This document shows positions 1-22,500 of a DNA stretch of 22,500 nt, piece after piece. Source of the DNA: Symbiodinium natans. Its lineage: Eukaryota > Sar > Dinophyceae > Suessiales > Symbiodiniaceae. The position numbers and the translations under genes are program-made. Under the pieces are notes generated by a model. It had not been told where the DNA came from. It saw nothing but the letters and a program-made list of their open reading frames with translations, and ran no database searches. The DNA lies in the NCBI GenBank assembly GCA_905221605.1, contig CAJNDS010002807.1, positions 164,176 to 186,675 of the forward strand, written 5' to 3'. The stretch's first letter is position 1. Each line of letters starts with the position of its first letter.

Positions 1-288
1 TACTTGGGCCTTAAAGGGGTTCACAGATAGTGGCTTCAGGGCCCAAGTATATACTATAATATGGGTACATGGACCCCTAGGGAGTGTAGAGCGCAGGCCA
101 CGAGACCACATGCGGTCTGTGAATGCCGTGAGTTTTCGTCCACAGCTTTCCGATGCACTCATGTGGCCCCCTTTTTGACAACATGAGCTCAGACAGAGTG
201 GGGGTTTACCAAAATAAGGAACCCCCCAAGAGAGTCCCCCAAATAGTAGGACCACCTTAGAATAAGGACCCCAATAAGGTACCCCGTG
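1..288. other. Non-coding start of window with small inverted repeats
   Basis: I see no gene here. Positions 1-10 (TACTTGGGCC) are the reverse complement of 40-49, so the first 50 bases can form a hairpin or may be a small terminal-inverted-repeat element cut by the window edge. From about 199 the text GGGGGTTTACCAAAATAAGG resembles the arm of the inverted-repeat family at 4418 and 7076, so a decayed member may lie at about 195-285. Confidence 0.4.
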
Positions 289-482
289 CCCTAACCCTAA
301 ACCCTAAACCCTAAACCCTAAACCCTAATACCCTAATACCCTAATACCCTAATACCCTAATACCCTATCATACCCTATCATACCCTAATACCCTAATACC
401 CTAATACCGATACCCTAAACCCTAAACCCTAAACCCTAAACCCAAAACCCTAAACTTATAAGCCCTAAACCCTAAACCCTAG
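289..482 (-). repeat. Interstitial telomere-like block, CCCTAAA with CCCTAATA variants
   Basis: This is a run of CCCTAAA units with a sub-array of the variants CCCTAATA and CCCTATCATA in the middle. TTTAGGG is the plant-type telomere repeat, also reported for dinoflagellates. The block is short, degenerate and flanked by unique DNA on both sides, so it is interstitial rather than a chromosome end. Confidence 0.9.
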
Positions 483-549
483 AGAGCCCTGGAACTCCAA
501 GTCCGACGCGCGAAGCTGGTTCCTAAGGAGTTCGAGGAGGTCGTAGCCG
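483..549 (+). CDS. Coding-like island (possible exon)
   Basis: Between two telomere-like blocks lies an open stretch reading RALELQVRRAKLVPKEFEEV and onward, with the charged, helical composition of real protein. It is preceded by TAG at 480-482, where the AG could act as a splice acceptor. It reaches a GGTGAGG donor-like site at 549/550, and the frame stays open beyond that. I recognise no family. It could be an exon or a relic of one. The evidence is composition and splice-like borders only. Confidence 0.25.
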
Positions 550-732
550 GTGAGGAGGTGACAAAAGTCGGCCTGTCTTCGGCCCAGCTTCTTCTTCCCT
601 TCTTGGGTTTAAGAGGAACCCTAAACCTAAGCCCTAACCCTAAACCCTAAACCCTGCACCCGGTTTTTTCTGGGTCTTGGGGCAGAGCTGTGTTTAGGGT
701 TTAGGGTGAGTTGCACTTCCAGTAGTTCCACA

Positions 733-833
733 GGTCCTTCGTCGCCCTGCCACCGGAGCCTGTGATCGTCAACAAGGCTGTCGAACGCCGCAAGACCTAC
801 ACCCCAGACGCCCCCAAGGCCCCAAGGCCCTGA
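733..833 (+). CDS. Coding-like island ending in a stop (possible 3' exon)
   Basis: A frame is open from the acceptor-like TTCCACAG at 726-733 to TGA at 831-833. It reads SFVALPPEPVIVNKAVERRK and then a Pro/Lys-rich tail. Composition is protein-like and both flanks are repeat or G-rich DNA. No family is recognised. It may be the last exon of the same gene as the island at 483, but phase does not settle that. Confidence 0.25.
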
Positions 834-945
834 ACCTAAAGACTCTCAACCCCTGGAGCATTGTCAAGATTCCCTAAGGCCTAAGCGCTGGATCGTTCCC
901 TGGGGCGGGGCGGGCCGGGGTGGGGGGGGGGATTAGAGCTCTCGG

Positions 946-1046
946 TTGGAATGTTCCCCCTTCTACAAACAGTCCTGAATAGGGAGTAGAATGGGGGGTA
1001 CTATAATCCCTATTAAGGACTGTTCGTATAAGGAGGAACATCCCAA
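946..1046. mobile_element. MITE family 1, copy 1 (101 bp, 8-bp target duplication)
   Basis: The two ends are long imperfect inverted repeats. The left arm starts TTGGAATGTTCCCCCTTCTA, and the right arm read in reverse complement starts TTGGGATGTTCCTCCTTATA. Similarity runs through about 37 bases of each arm, up to AACAGTCCT-AATAGGG. The element is flanked by GCTCTCGG (938-945) and GCTCTGGG (1047-1054), an 8-bp target-site duplication with one mismatch. It has no coding capacity. An 8-bp duplication is typical of hAT-type (also P and Merlin) transposons. A second copy lies at 5234. Confidence 0.8.
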
Positions 1047-1196
1047 GCTCTGGGTTTAGGGCTTAGGCTTTAAAATTGAGGGCTTCCTTCTTTGTGGCGA
1101 GACATTGCTGGTTTTGGCTGCCTTTGTTTGCTTTGGGTTTGGGGTTTACGGTTGGGTTCAGGGTTTAGGGTATGAGCGTTTGACGTTGAGGGTTCA

Positions 1197-2300
1197 GGGT
1201 TTCAGGGTTCATCTAAACAATAAACCCTAGACCCTAAACCCTAAACCCTAGACCCTAGAACTAGACCCGAAAGCCCGAGCACAGAAGCCCCAGTTTAGGG
1301 TTTCGGTTTAGGGTTTGGGGACTCCTAAACTCTATACCTTGAACCCTACATCCTAAACCCTAAACTCTGCAACTCTGAAACCCTAAACCCTAAACCCTAA
1401 ACCCTAAACCCTAAACCCTAAACCCTAAACCCTGGAGTAGACAAGCCCGTAAACACTGCAACCCTGCCCAAGTGCCCGAAGCTCTGAGTCTCTCAGGGCA
1501 GTAACCCTAAACCCTAAACCCTAAACCCTAAACCCTAAACCCTAAACCCTAAACCCTAAACCCTAAACCCCAAACCCTAAACCCTAAACCCCAAACCCTC
1601 AACCCTAAACCCTTAGAGAGTCGAGGTGGCCCCGGGCACCTGGGCTGCCACCGTGGGATTCCGGGGAGGCTCCCGAATTCTCGAGGGTTTAGGGTTTAGG
1701 GTTCGGGGTTTAGAGTTTAGGGTTCTGGGTTTATTCGAGGGGTTTCAGCGATTAGAGTTGAGGGGTTTTAGGGTGGTTTAGGGTTTGAGGCAAGGCTTAG
1801 GGGGGTTGAAGAGTTTAGGGTTCGAGGGTTTAGACGGTTTTGGGATCAGACGCCCCCCTCCCCCCCTTGGCCCTTCACCCCTTGCACAATCCCAAGCCCT
1901 GCAAAAGCCCACCCTGCGGTTGAGGGCAGCTCATGGTTTAGGGGTTTCGGGTTCTCGGGTTTACGAGTTTAGCGGTTTAGGGTGGGGCTTGCTATGACTG
2001 CCACTGCCACTAGATCTGCTTGGACCTGAGACTCTTGCGCATGAGCCAAAGTTTGGGCTTAGAGTTTAGGGTTTAGGGTGTAGGCTTTAGGGTTTAGGGT
2101 TTAGGGTTTAGGGCGCACGTCCATGATAAAGTGATAAAGTTGCAGATCTTAAGCCGCGAACCTCTGCAAACCCCGACCTCCATACACCATACAGCCTAAA
2201 CCCGACAAGACCTAAACCCTGAACCCTGAACCCTAAACCCTATAGCCCTAAGCCCCAAAACCCCCTCCACCCTCAACCCTAGACCCTCGACCGCAAGCCT
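1197..2300. repeat. Region of telomere-like blocks in both orientations, no gene
   Basis: CCCTAAA-strand blocks lie at about 1215-1265, 1379-1433, 1503-1613 and 2210-2280. TTTAGGG-strand blocks lie at about 1685-1790 and 2059-2113. Short unique spacers of 50-150 bases lie between them. The 1503-1613 and 1685-1790 blocks face away from each other across a 70-base spacer. Open frames here are made of repeat translation and were not accepted. Confidence 0.85.
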
Positions 2301-2407
2301 AGCGCGTGGGTTCTGGCACGGTGTTTGGGTTGTCTTCCACGCCGGTGGCAGCTAGGATGTAAATAGTTCCTTGTCTTTTCTTTCGCTAGTGCGGTGTAAC
2401 CGCATAG

Positions 2408-2475
2408 GAAGAAAGATGCGTCCGGAGGAGAGGAGATCGCGGCCGTCAACGGCGTCGCCGTGTCGGAGATGTCCA
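2408..2475 (+). CDS. PDZ-like exon fragment
   Basis: After an acceptor-like GCATAG (2402-2407) the frame reads KKDASGGEEIAAVNGVAVSE and then MSSEDA, with a donor-like A|GTGAGG at 2475/2476. The pattern [DE]EI.AVNGV.V..MS.E(D/E)A matches the middle of PDZ domains (strand, VNG turn, then helix start), which bind C-terminal peptides. Only about 25 residues can be seen, with no GLGF carboxylate loop and no flanking exon, so this is a fragment at best. The surrounding sequence is repeats. Confidence 0.33.
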
Positions 2476-2829
2476 GTGAGGACGCGTGCGGACCAGAGCA
2501 TGAAAACCCTAAAGCCTATATCCTAGTATATGGGTAGAAAAAGATCATCATCCAAGAGTAGACTAGTAGGAAAATAGCAGATTTTGAAGAGTATATTTTT
2601 ACAACAGAAATACGACGATACTGGTATAATCATACAAGATCTTTTATTCATATAAGAACATACGAATGTATGAATATATCAATATAAGAATATAAGAATA
2701 TAGGAATATAAGAATATAAGAATATAAGAATATAAGAATATAAGAAAATAAGAAAATAAGAATGTAAGAATTTAAGAATATCAGAAGACTCACTCTAAAC
2801 CCTAAAGCCTGGTGAAGCTCGAGGGTGAA
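2476..2829. repeat. AT-rich stretch with 8-bp satellite (AATATAAG)n
   Basis: Composition switches sharply to A/T. From about 2680 to 2785 the unit AATATAAG is repeated a dozen times with drift (AAAATAAG, AATGTAAG, AATTTAAG). There is no credible gene. Confidence 0.8.
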
Positions 2830-3302
2830 TGAGAAGCTTTGGAGTTTCGGTTGGGGGGCTCAGAGTTCAACAGGGCAGCCGGAGAAAAAAGGGTTTAGAG
2901 TTTAGGGTTTTTCGGGTGGCGCATCTGCTAGTGTTCAACTTCTGGTCTCGGGGTTCCCAATCGACCCGAAGCCCACAAAATCTTGAGTTCGATCCATACT
3001 CTCAAGCTTGGCTTCGGCTATGCCACTTCGTCAGTGAACGCCGAAGCTTCCCTAAACGGCTCGAATCCCTGTAGCCCTAAACCTAAAGCCACAGTATCTC
3101 AACCCTCAACCCCTTCAACCCCCAAACCTCCCCCCCCCCCCCCCCCCCCCCCAAACCCCCAAAATTCTCAACCTGAAAGTCAGAAAGCCTCCAAACCTCC
3201 TCCTACCCCCCCCACCCCCCCACCCCCCACAAAAAAAAAGAAAGAAACCCAAATTCCCCCCCTAAAACGCCCCCCTAAACCCCAAAACCTGAAAGTCCGA
3301 AA
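2830..3302. other. Low-complexity C-rich region, no confident gene
   Basis: This region holds a 23-base C run (3130-3152) and C/A-rich text that reads as proline-rich protein on + and glycine-rich on -. An open frame ending at 3074 (LEFDPYSQAWLRLCHFVSER) has protein-like composition, but no family or splice border supports it. Confidence 0.4.
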
Positions 3303-3392
3303 GCCCTGTGCGAGGACTTCAAGTCGATGCTGAAGACGCGACCTCTCGCCCTCAGGAGATCGCAAGATGCCCTGGTTGCTGGGGTTTTCGGG
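3303..3392 (+). CDS. Coding-like island (possible exon fragment)
   Basis: The frame ALCEDFKSMLKTRPLALRRS followed by QDALVAG is open and has a soluble-protein composition, in contrast to the C/A-rich and TTTAGGG sequence around it. No family is recognised and the borders are uncertain. Weak. Confidence 0.2.
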
Positions 3393-4048
3393 TTTAGGGT
3401 TTAGGGTTTAGGGCTTTGGGGTTTAGGGTTTAGGGTTGTTCGGGTTTAGGGTTCTGGGGTTTAGGTTTGAGGGTGAGGGGTTGAGGACTTTTGCGGGTTC
3501 GGAGTTCTGACTGCCGAGGCCTCTCTGATGCACGGGCCTGAGGCTCATGGTTGGGTGTATGGCTGATGGTGTAGGGTGGGCTTAGGATGGTGTAGGGTTT
3601 CCGAGTTCAAGGAGGCTTCGGGCTTCATGCCGACAGGGTGAAGGGTTCCAGGTGTTCAAGCGGTTTAGGGTTTAGGGTTTAGGGTTTAGGGTTTAGGGTG
3701 GTTCAGAAGCTTGCTTTCCACGGCAGGATCGTCAGCTCCACGGCGGGATGCTCGGCACATCTCCTTCGGCCTTGCGTGAACGCGCCGAAGATTTCTGGGG
3801 TTACACCCCAAAAACCCTAAACCCTAAACCCTAAACCCTGAACCCTGAACCCTGAACCCTAAACCCTAAACCCTAAACCCTAAACCCTAAACCCTAAACC
3901 CTATACCTCTCTGAACAAGCAAAGAAGGTCACCGCAGATGAGCCGGAGACGCCATCCGCGGCGCAGGAGAAGCCCGGGCCCGCATCGGAGGCGGGGGTTT
4001 AGGGGTTAGGGTTTAGGGTTTAGGGTTTAGGGTTTAGGGTTTAGGGGC
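3385..4048. repeat. Telomere-like blocks in both orientations
   Basis: TTTAGGG blocks lie at about 3387-3470, 3662-3700 and 3997-4048, and a CCCTAAA block at 3810-3903. The pair 3662-3700 / 3810-3903 points inward (G-strand then C-strand), the arrangement of a telomere-telomere fusion. Between them, 3909-3998 is open and charged (LSEQAKKVTADEPETPSAAQ and onward to a TAG formed by the next telomere block) and could be an exon relic. Confidence 0.8.
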
Positions 4049-4417
4049 CGAGGGGGGTTCAGGTTTCGGGGTTTTCGGGGTTTTCGGGGTTTTGGCGAAG
4101 GAAAGTTCGGAAGCTTCGAGCCCCAAGACCTGAAAGCCCTAAGCACCGAAAACCAAAAAACCCACGGAATGAGCCTACCACTGCCCTATGCATGCATGAT
4201 GTTGATGTTTCAGGCCGGGGGGCCTCATGCGCACTTCCCTACATTATGGTCCTTTGAAGGGTACCTATATTTATGGTGCCAGATGGCAATAGCTGCCAAA
4301 AACGGGGACCTCATCCTTTTATGCCTTGAACTCGCAACCCGAAGCCCTTCGAAGCCCCTTTTCCTGACTTGCTTCCCCAGACTGATCTCAATGAAAGCCC
4401 TAGGGGACATGAGTGAG

Positions 4418-4533
4418 ATGGGGGTTTCCGAAATTAGGGTACCTTGTTGGGGTCTTTTTTTTCTCAGGGGATCAGGGGATCCTAGTATTTGGGGATCCTA
4501 TTTTGGGGGTCCCTTATTTTCGTAGACTCCCAT
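4418..4533. mobile_element. MITE family 2, copy 1 (116 bp)
   Basis: The left end ATGGGGGTTTCCGAAATTAG (from 4418) pairs with the reverse complement of the right end, ATGGGAGTCTACGAAAATAA (to 4533), giving about 22-bp arms with four mismatches. The interior is non-coding. I could not find a convincing target-site duplication. The same left arm recurs at 7077 and, decayed, at 199 and 14913. Confidence 0.6.
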
Positions 4534-4710
4534 ATGATGGTGACCAGGACGAGTAGGTTCGCAGCAAGGTGCGGCAGAATAAGCGATGTCCGTGAAAGCC
4601 CTCTTCCGACCCGTGCGCAAGCGGTTGGGGGTGTGAAGGTTCGGGGTTGGAGCTGCAAGGGTTTAGGGTTTAGGGTTTAGGGTTTAGGGTGTGTTGCGCA
4701 ACTCTGGCAG

Positions 4711-19301
<14,591 letters not shown>

Positions 19302-19506
19302 GCACTTGCTCCGTCGGGGTGAGGGTCGTAGATGTCCCAGAGGCAAGCTCGAAAAGTTCCTTGCTGCCCTTGCTGAGCTGCTGCCGCTCCCTGGGGCCTC
19401 TCGGGCACCAGCATGCAGTAGCTCAACTGCTCGGCTTCGGCTTCAGCATCTTCTGCTCAAGGGGCACAATTCAGATAGTACCGTAAACGTGAAGTCAGCA
19501 GCTCCC

Positions 19507-20158
19507 ATGCGATGCTTCACGCCTTGCCTCCTGGCAGTCCTTGCCGCCGCAGAGGCAGCAAACCGGCCGGCAGACGGCAGCTGCAATTTGCAGGCGACGT
19601 CTTGCAAGACGCATCAACCCTGTGAGTCGGGTTTCTTCTAAACTAGGGTTCCTTGTTTGGGACACTTATGGTAGAGGTGAAGGCCGACGTCTCCAATGCA
19701 GCGAATGGTACACAAACTCCCGCAGTGTCCTTGGGGTGTCCTGAGCTTTGCATGTGGGACACCATCAATGCCACCAAGCGCGTGCTGCCCTCAGCTCAGG
19801 CGGAGGAGTCCTCGCTTACTCTGATGTTCACGTATGTCCGTATCCTTAACCCTCAAGTGCCTGCTATAGACAAGCCTTTCTTTGCCTACACTTTGAGGTC
19901 TTGGTGAGTGGGCATTTGTACCATTGCTCTCAACTCCAGAGCTTCGTGGAAGATGAAGCGGACTCGCGCGATTGCCTTTCGCTGATCGATGCGCTGGCCC
20001 CCCTTTGCTGCACCGGTGAGTCCAATCAGACGACGGTGATGAACAACACCTGCGAGGAGTGCGATGCTTGCATCATCGATGGCATGTGCCTCCACGCCAC
20101 CATCTCGAACCCTTCCCTGAACCTTTGTCATAGTTGGGTAACATGCTACATGTTTTAA
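19507..20158 (+). CDS. Secreted Cys-rich protein of unknown family, split or frameshifted
   Basis: ATG at 19507 opens MRCFTPCLLAVLAAAEAANR, a typical signal peptide, then Cys-containing text. Coding character continues in two more frames. Frame two (19647-19904) includes GCPELCMWDTINATKRVLPS and PAIDKPFFAYTLRSW. Frame three (19914-20158) includes LYHCSQLQSFVEDEADSRDC, LAPLCC and NTCEECDACIIDGMC, ending in TAA. A GC-AG intron 19594-19646 (CAG|GCG to TAG|GG) would join the first two in frame but is only 53 bases. The second change of frame near 19904 has no good intron and looks like a one-base deletion. The cysteines and signal peptide suggest an extracellular or vesicle protein. It is either a pseudogene, a gene with tiny introns, or an assembly indel. 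Confidence 0.5.
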
Positions 20159-20184
20159 GGGTACTCAAACCCAACAAGGAATAG

Positions 20185-20376
20185 TCATTTAAGTTTCTAT
20201 TCCTCTCCCAACCATGGACGAGGAACGAGTCGAGTTGCTTGAATGCTGGCACTTGGTGTGGCGACGGCGTGGACTCCGATTCCCTTGCCCAGGAGATCGA
20301 CGCGCGGCTGCTGCAACGGGCTTCCAAGACGTCCTCGGAGGAGCTGCACACGGACCCTTACTTGGCCAACAGTTGA
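20185..20376 (+). CDS. Short Cys-containing exon with stop, family unknown
   Basis: The frame is open from after a TAG at 20182-20184 to TGA at 20374-20376. It reads RNESSCLNAGTWCGDGVDSD, then SLAQEIDARLLQRASKTSSE and ELHTDPYLANS. Composition is strongly protein-like with a helical C-terminal part. It could be the last exon of the Cys-rich gene just upstream, on the same strand 30 bases away. A likely acceptor is GACGAG|G at 20219-20220. The linking phase could not be established. Confidence 0.42.
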   Translation, partial: SFKFLFLSQPWTRNESSCLNAGTWCGDGVDSDSLAQEIDARLLQRASKTSSEELHTDPYLANS

Positions 20377-20573
20377 ACTTTGAAATTTTAGGGTTTCCTG
20401 ATGTAGTAGGGAAAGAGTTAACCTTTTTTGTCCCCTTGGTTGTTGGAGAAGTAAGGAACTGGATGAGACCGTTACATCCAAATACACTTGCCATACTGGG
20501 TCCACCAGGCGGCGCAACGTTCCCGCCAGAGATTACCAGACAGTTCCTTGGCATGCAGATGCCACAGTTAGAG
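20377..20573. other. Spacer with a protein-like open frame of uncertain meaning
   Basis: One + frame reads through GFPDVVGKELTFFVPLVVGE and PLHPNTLAILGPPGGATFPP before the TTTAGGG block. It has some protein character but no start, no splice border and no recognisable motif. Confidence 0.2.
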
Positions 20574-20730
20574 TTTAGGGTTTGGGTTTAGGGTTTAGGG
20601 TTTAGGGTTTAGGGTTTAGGGTTTAGGGTTTAGGGTTTAGGGTTTAGGGTTTAGGGTTTAGGGTTTAGGGTTTAGGGTTTAGGGTTTAGGGTTTAGGGTT
20701 TAGGGTTTAGGGTTAAGTTTAGGGTTTAGG
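20574..20730 (+). repeat. Longest TTTAGGG block in the window (157 bp)
   Basis: About twenty-two consecutive units, almost perfect, in G-strand orientation. It abuts the first beta-trefoil exon, so it would be the end of an intron if that exon is real. Confidence 0.95.
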
Positions 20731-21918
20731 GAGCCTTGCGAGTCTAAGGTGACGCTGGAGGTAGGGGCAGAGGTGGCCCTGCACCGTGAGAAACGTTTCC
20801 TCCGGGTGCGCGATGATGGATCTGTCGACAGCGGCGGCGAGGTTCCAGACCCACAGGTGTTCCCTGGCTCAGATGGTGATGACGACGGCGATGACGATGA
20901 TGATGACGATGATGAAGAGAAGACGAATAAGTTAAAACGCTTCGCGCGCCGTCCGCCTCGACCCGGACACGTGTAACACGCCGGCAGGCAGTTGCAGGGG
21001 TTGGGCGGATTTCGGATCAGACTTCTCGGCAGTGAATGTTGGATAGCTGCCAGCTGCTGGCAGCCACGCTGCTTCAGACACCCGGGGGCCCTGCGCGCGC
21101 AAACGGAGAGGGACATCTGCGCACTCTTCGACCCAGGCAGCTCCTCCGGACGCGGCAGCGCGAAAGTGGGGGCACCAAGCTCACCTTGCAGCCAAAACCT
21201 GCAGGCCACACTGCCTGCCCTCCGGAGCGGATTCCAACTGCTGCCACTGCCGCCGGGGGAAGGGAGGTCCAAGCCCCCCAAACCCCCAAACCCCCAAACC
21301 CTAAACCCTAAACCCTAACCCCTAAACCCTAAACCTAAACCCTAAACCCTAAACCCCCAAAGGTCACTGAGGGGGTAGATGAGTACTCCAGGAACCTCCG
21401 GAACGCCCTTCAGCCAAGGCCGAGCGGCGAATCGTAACACTATGGTACTAATACCAATAAGCCCATCGCCCCTTTTGCCCTGAACATCCCTAAGCCCTAA
21501 ACCCTAAACCCTGAACCCTGAACCCTAAACCCTGTCATCTGCGGGCTCTCCCCCGCGGAAGCACAGGATTCCCGAAGCCTGGGAATGGGAGCGCTTCACC
21601 GTCATCGACGGCGGCGACGGGCATATCGCCTTTCACAGCCCCCATTCGGGTAGATTCCTCAGGTGCGACGGCCACACGCTCACCACCTATTCCATGGCTG
21701 CGGACGCTCTTCCTGCAGATTGGACCTGGGAGAGGTTCGCAGTCGAGGACGCGGGGCGGGGAGAAGTAGCTTTGAAGAACACAGCGTGGGGCAAGTACCT
21801 CCATGTGGACCCTCACGGGAACGTGAACTGTGCGGACACGCTTGTGAACTTCCAGCCTTTGATCCTCAAGATGGCAGAGAACCCACTGCCGATTCTGCTG
21901 GGTATCGACGCTCCATGA
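20731..21918 (+). CDS. Fascin-like beta-trefoil protein, exons about 20731-20856 and 21562-21918
   Basis: The 3' exon encodes two beta-trefoil-type repeats: WEWERFTVIDGGDGHIAFHS with GRFLRCDG, then WTWERFAVEDAGRGEVALKN with GKYLHVDPHGNVNCAD, ending at TGA 21916-21918. The GKYL..D..G.V.C pattern is that of fascin/actin-crosslinking trefoils. The 5' exon, directly after the TTTAGGG block, reads VTLEVGAEVALHREKRFLRV and DDGSVDSGG, the same repeat type, and then CAG|GTGTTC, a plausible donor. The frame continues into an Asp-rich run if unspliced. Between the exons lie unassigned DNA and two CCCTAAA blocks. AAG|CAC at 21561/21562 keeps phase; CACAG|G at 21566 does not. Upstream exons should exist. 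Such domains bind actin or other ligands; the ligand here is unknown. Confidence 0.58.
21298..21534 (-). repeat. Two CCCTAAA blocks within the beta-trefoil intron
   Basis: Blocks at 21298-21360 and 21491-21534, slightly degenerate (CCCTGAA variants), separated by 130 bases of unique DNA. Both are C-strand, opposite to the G-strand block at 20574. Confidence 0.88.
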
Positions 21919-22026
21919 GGGGTCAGTTCCGGAAGTGTTTCAACCTTACAGCCGTTTGTGGTCTCTATACCCTGCTAGCAATATACTGTAGCTTGCCTTT
22001 CTTCTTCGGGCACATGGTGATCTCAG
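21919..22026. other. Intergenic or intronic spacer
   Basis: Follows the stop of the beta-trefoil frame. No polyadenylation or promoter signal can be named with confidence. It ends with an acceptor-like GATCTCAG|G that opens the next coding stretch. Confidence 0.3.
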
Positions 22027-22374
22027 GAAGGGACGAGCGCGTGCCCCCAGGGCTACGTGGTTGCCACCAAAGAAACGTGTGAAGAGATGGGGAAGCTTCT
22101 TCTCCCTGCGGGCAAGGTTCCCGCCAGATCACTTCAGGAAGGATGGTGGGAACATATGAACTGGGGCTGCAGCCTCTGGACGGGGCAGAAGGCACATCCA
22201 AAAGGAGATCTCACAGCTCACTGGAGCACTTTCACCTTGCCCAAGGTCAACGGCCAGCACAGCCCGGTTTGCGCCAGGACCTTCGAGGGAGACTACGTGG
22301 GCTCCGGAATGTGCACAGAAGCTTCTTCGTACGCCTCAGCAGCCTGGGAGTTGAGCCCTAGCTACCGAGTCTTG
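22027..22374 (+). CDS. Exon of a Trp/Cys-rich, probably extracellular protein (partial)
   Basis: After GATCTCAG the frame is open to the window end. It reads ACPQGYVVATKETCEEMGKL, then ARSLQEGWWEHMNWGCSLWT, then a stretch with HWSTFTLPKVNGQHSPVC and EGDYVGSGMCTEA. The layout CP.GY..A....C, WxH..W.GCS..TG, HW, PVC repeats the look of Cys/Trp-rich ectodomains common in algal genomes. YVGSGMC is like the start of a PAN/apple-type module; that assignment is tentative. The likely end is TTG|GTAGTC at 22374/22375, phase 0, where an inverted-repeat element begins. Both 5' and 3' parts of the gene are missing. Confidence 0.48.
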
Positions 22375-22484
22375 GTAGTCCAGTGGCTCAATTCTCCCCT
22401 TTTTGTGGTTCAAGGTTTCATAAAAGTAACCAACCCCCAAAAGTTGGGGTGCCCTTTTTATATTGTGGCTACTGGGCTACCAAG
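22371..22484. mobile_element. 114-bp inverted-repeat element, introner-like
   Basis: The left end CTTGGTAGTCCAGTGGCT pairs with the reversed right end CTTGGTAGCCCAGTAGCC (18 bases, two or three mismatches). A plausible intron 22375-22484 begins GTAG inside the left arm and ends CCAAG inside the right arm, followed by G. Removing it joins codon TTG to GGG TGG in frame. Elements that carry splice sites in their inverted repeats (introners) are known from dinoflagellates. No clear target duplication was seen. Confidence 0.55.
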
Positions 22485-22500
22485 GGGTGGAGCAGGACAA

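Noticed and set aside
289-482. A true chromosome end (telomere)
   Set aside because: The block is short, degenerate, followed by similar blocks in both orientations and by genes; a telomere would run to the sequence end in one orientation.
4169-4525. 118-codon frame on + with Cys/Leu-rich text
   Set aside because: It runs into the MITE at 4418 and has no splice or family support. The start region resembles repeat words seen elsewhere in introns.

Overview
The window looks like nuclear DNA of a dinoflagellate, most likely of the Symbiodinium/Suessiales kind. Three things point there. Telomere-type TTTAGGG/CCCTAAA repeats are scattered in both orientations. Introns can be deduced whose 5' ends are mostly GC (once GT, once GA) and whose 3' ends are AG followed by G. 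Most of the DNA is repeat-inflated and coding makes up only a few percent. The species cannot be fixed from sequence alone. No rRNA, tRNA, CRISPR or bacterial-type operon was seen.

Layout. From 1 to about 4700 there are short telomere-like blocks in both orientations, small inverted-repeat (MITE-like) elements, an AT-rich 8-bp satellite, and a few short coding-like islands, one of them PDZ-like. From 4711 to 19301 three kinds of tiny phase-0 exon recur in strict order on the + strand. Module 'a0' has about 12 codons (EGRTKQQDQAAK type), module 'A' has 15 (AAQDKQQEEAATKIQ type) and module 'B' has 10 (AIHRGNLARK type). Splicing A to B makes a perfect calmodulin-binding IQ motif, IQ-xxx-RG-xxx-RK. 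I find 28 such modules (10 A, 9 B, 9 a0) in ten repeat units. This is best read as the interior of one gene for a long protein of about 37-residue helical IQ repeats, grown by tandem duplication of genomic cassettes. Units 4-7 (period about 1.2-1.45 kb) and units 8-9 (776 bp) are recent duplications. The introns have been enlarged by telomeric repeats, microsatellites, a 90-base C run, MITEs and a 477-bp AT-rich insertion.

From about 19500 to the end, still on the + strand, there are pieces of other genes. These are a secreted Cys-rich protein (split or frameshifted), a short Cys-containing exon, a fascin-like beta-trefoil protein interrupted by telomere-type repeats, and an exon of a Trp/Cys-rich, probably extracellular protein. 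The last exon ends at a 114-bp inverted-repeat element that carries plausible splice sites (introner-like). All the coding signals I trust lie on the + strand, which fits the unidirectional gene arrays known in dinoflagellates.

The main result is the IQ micro-exon cassette array. Its exon borders were deduced by comparing diverged copies and from the IQ consensus rebuilt at the joins. It needs transcript evidence to be settled.
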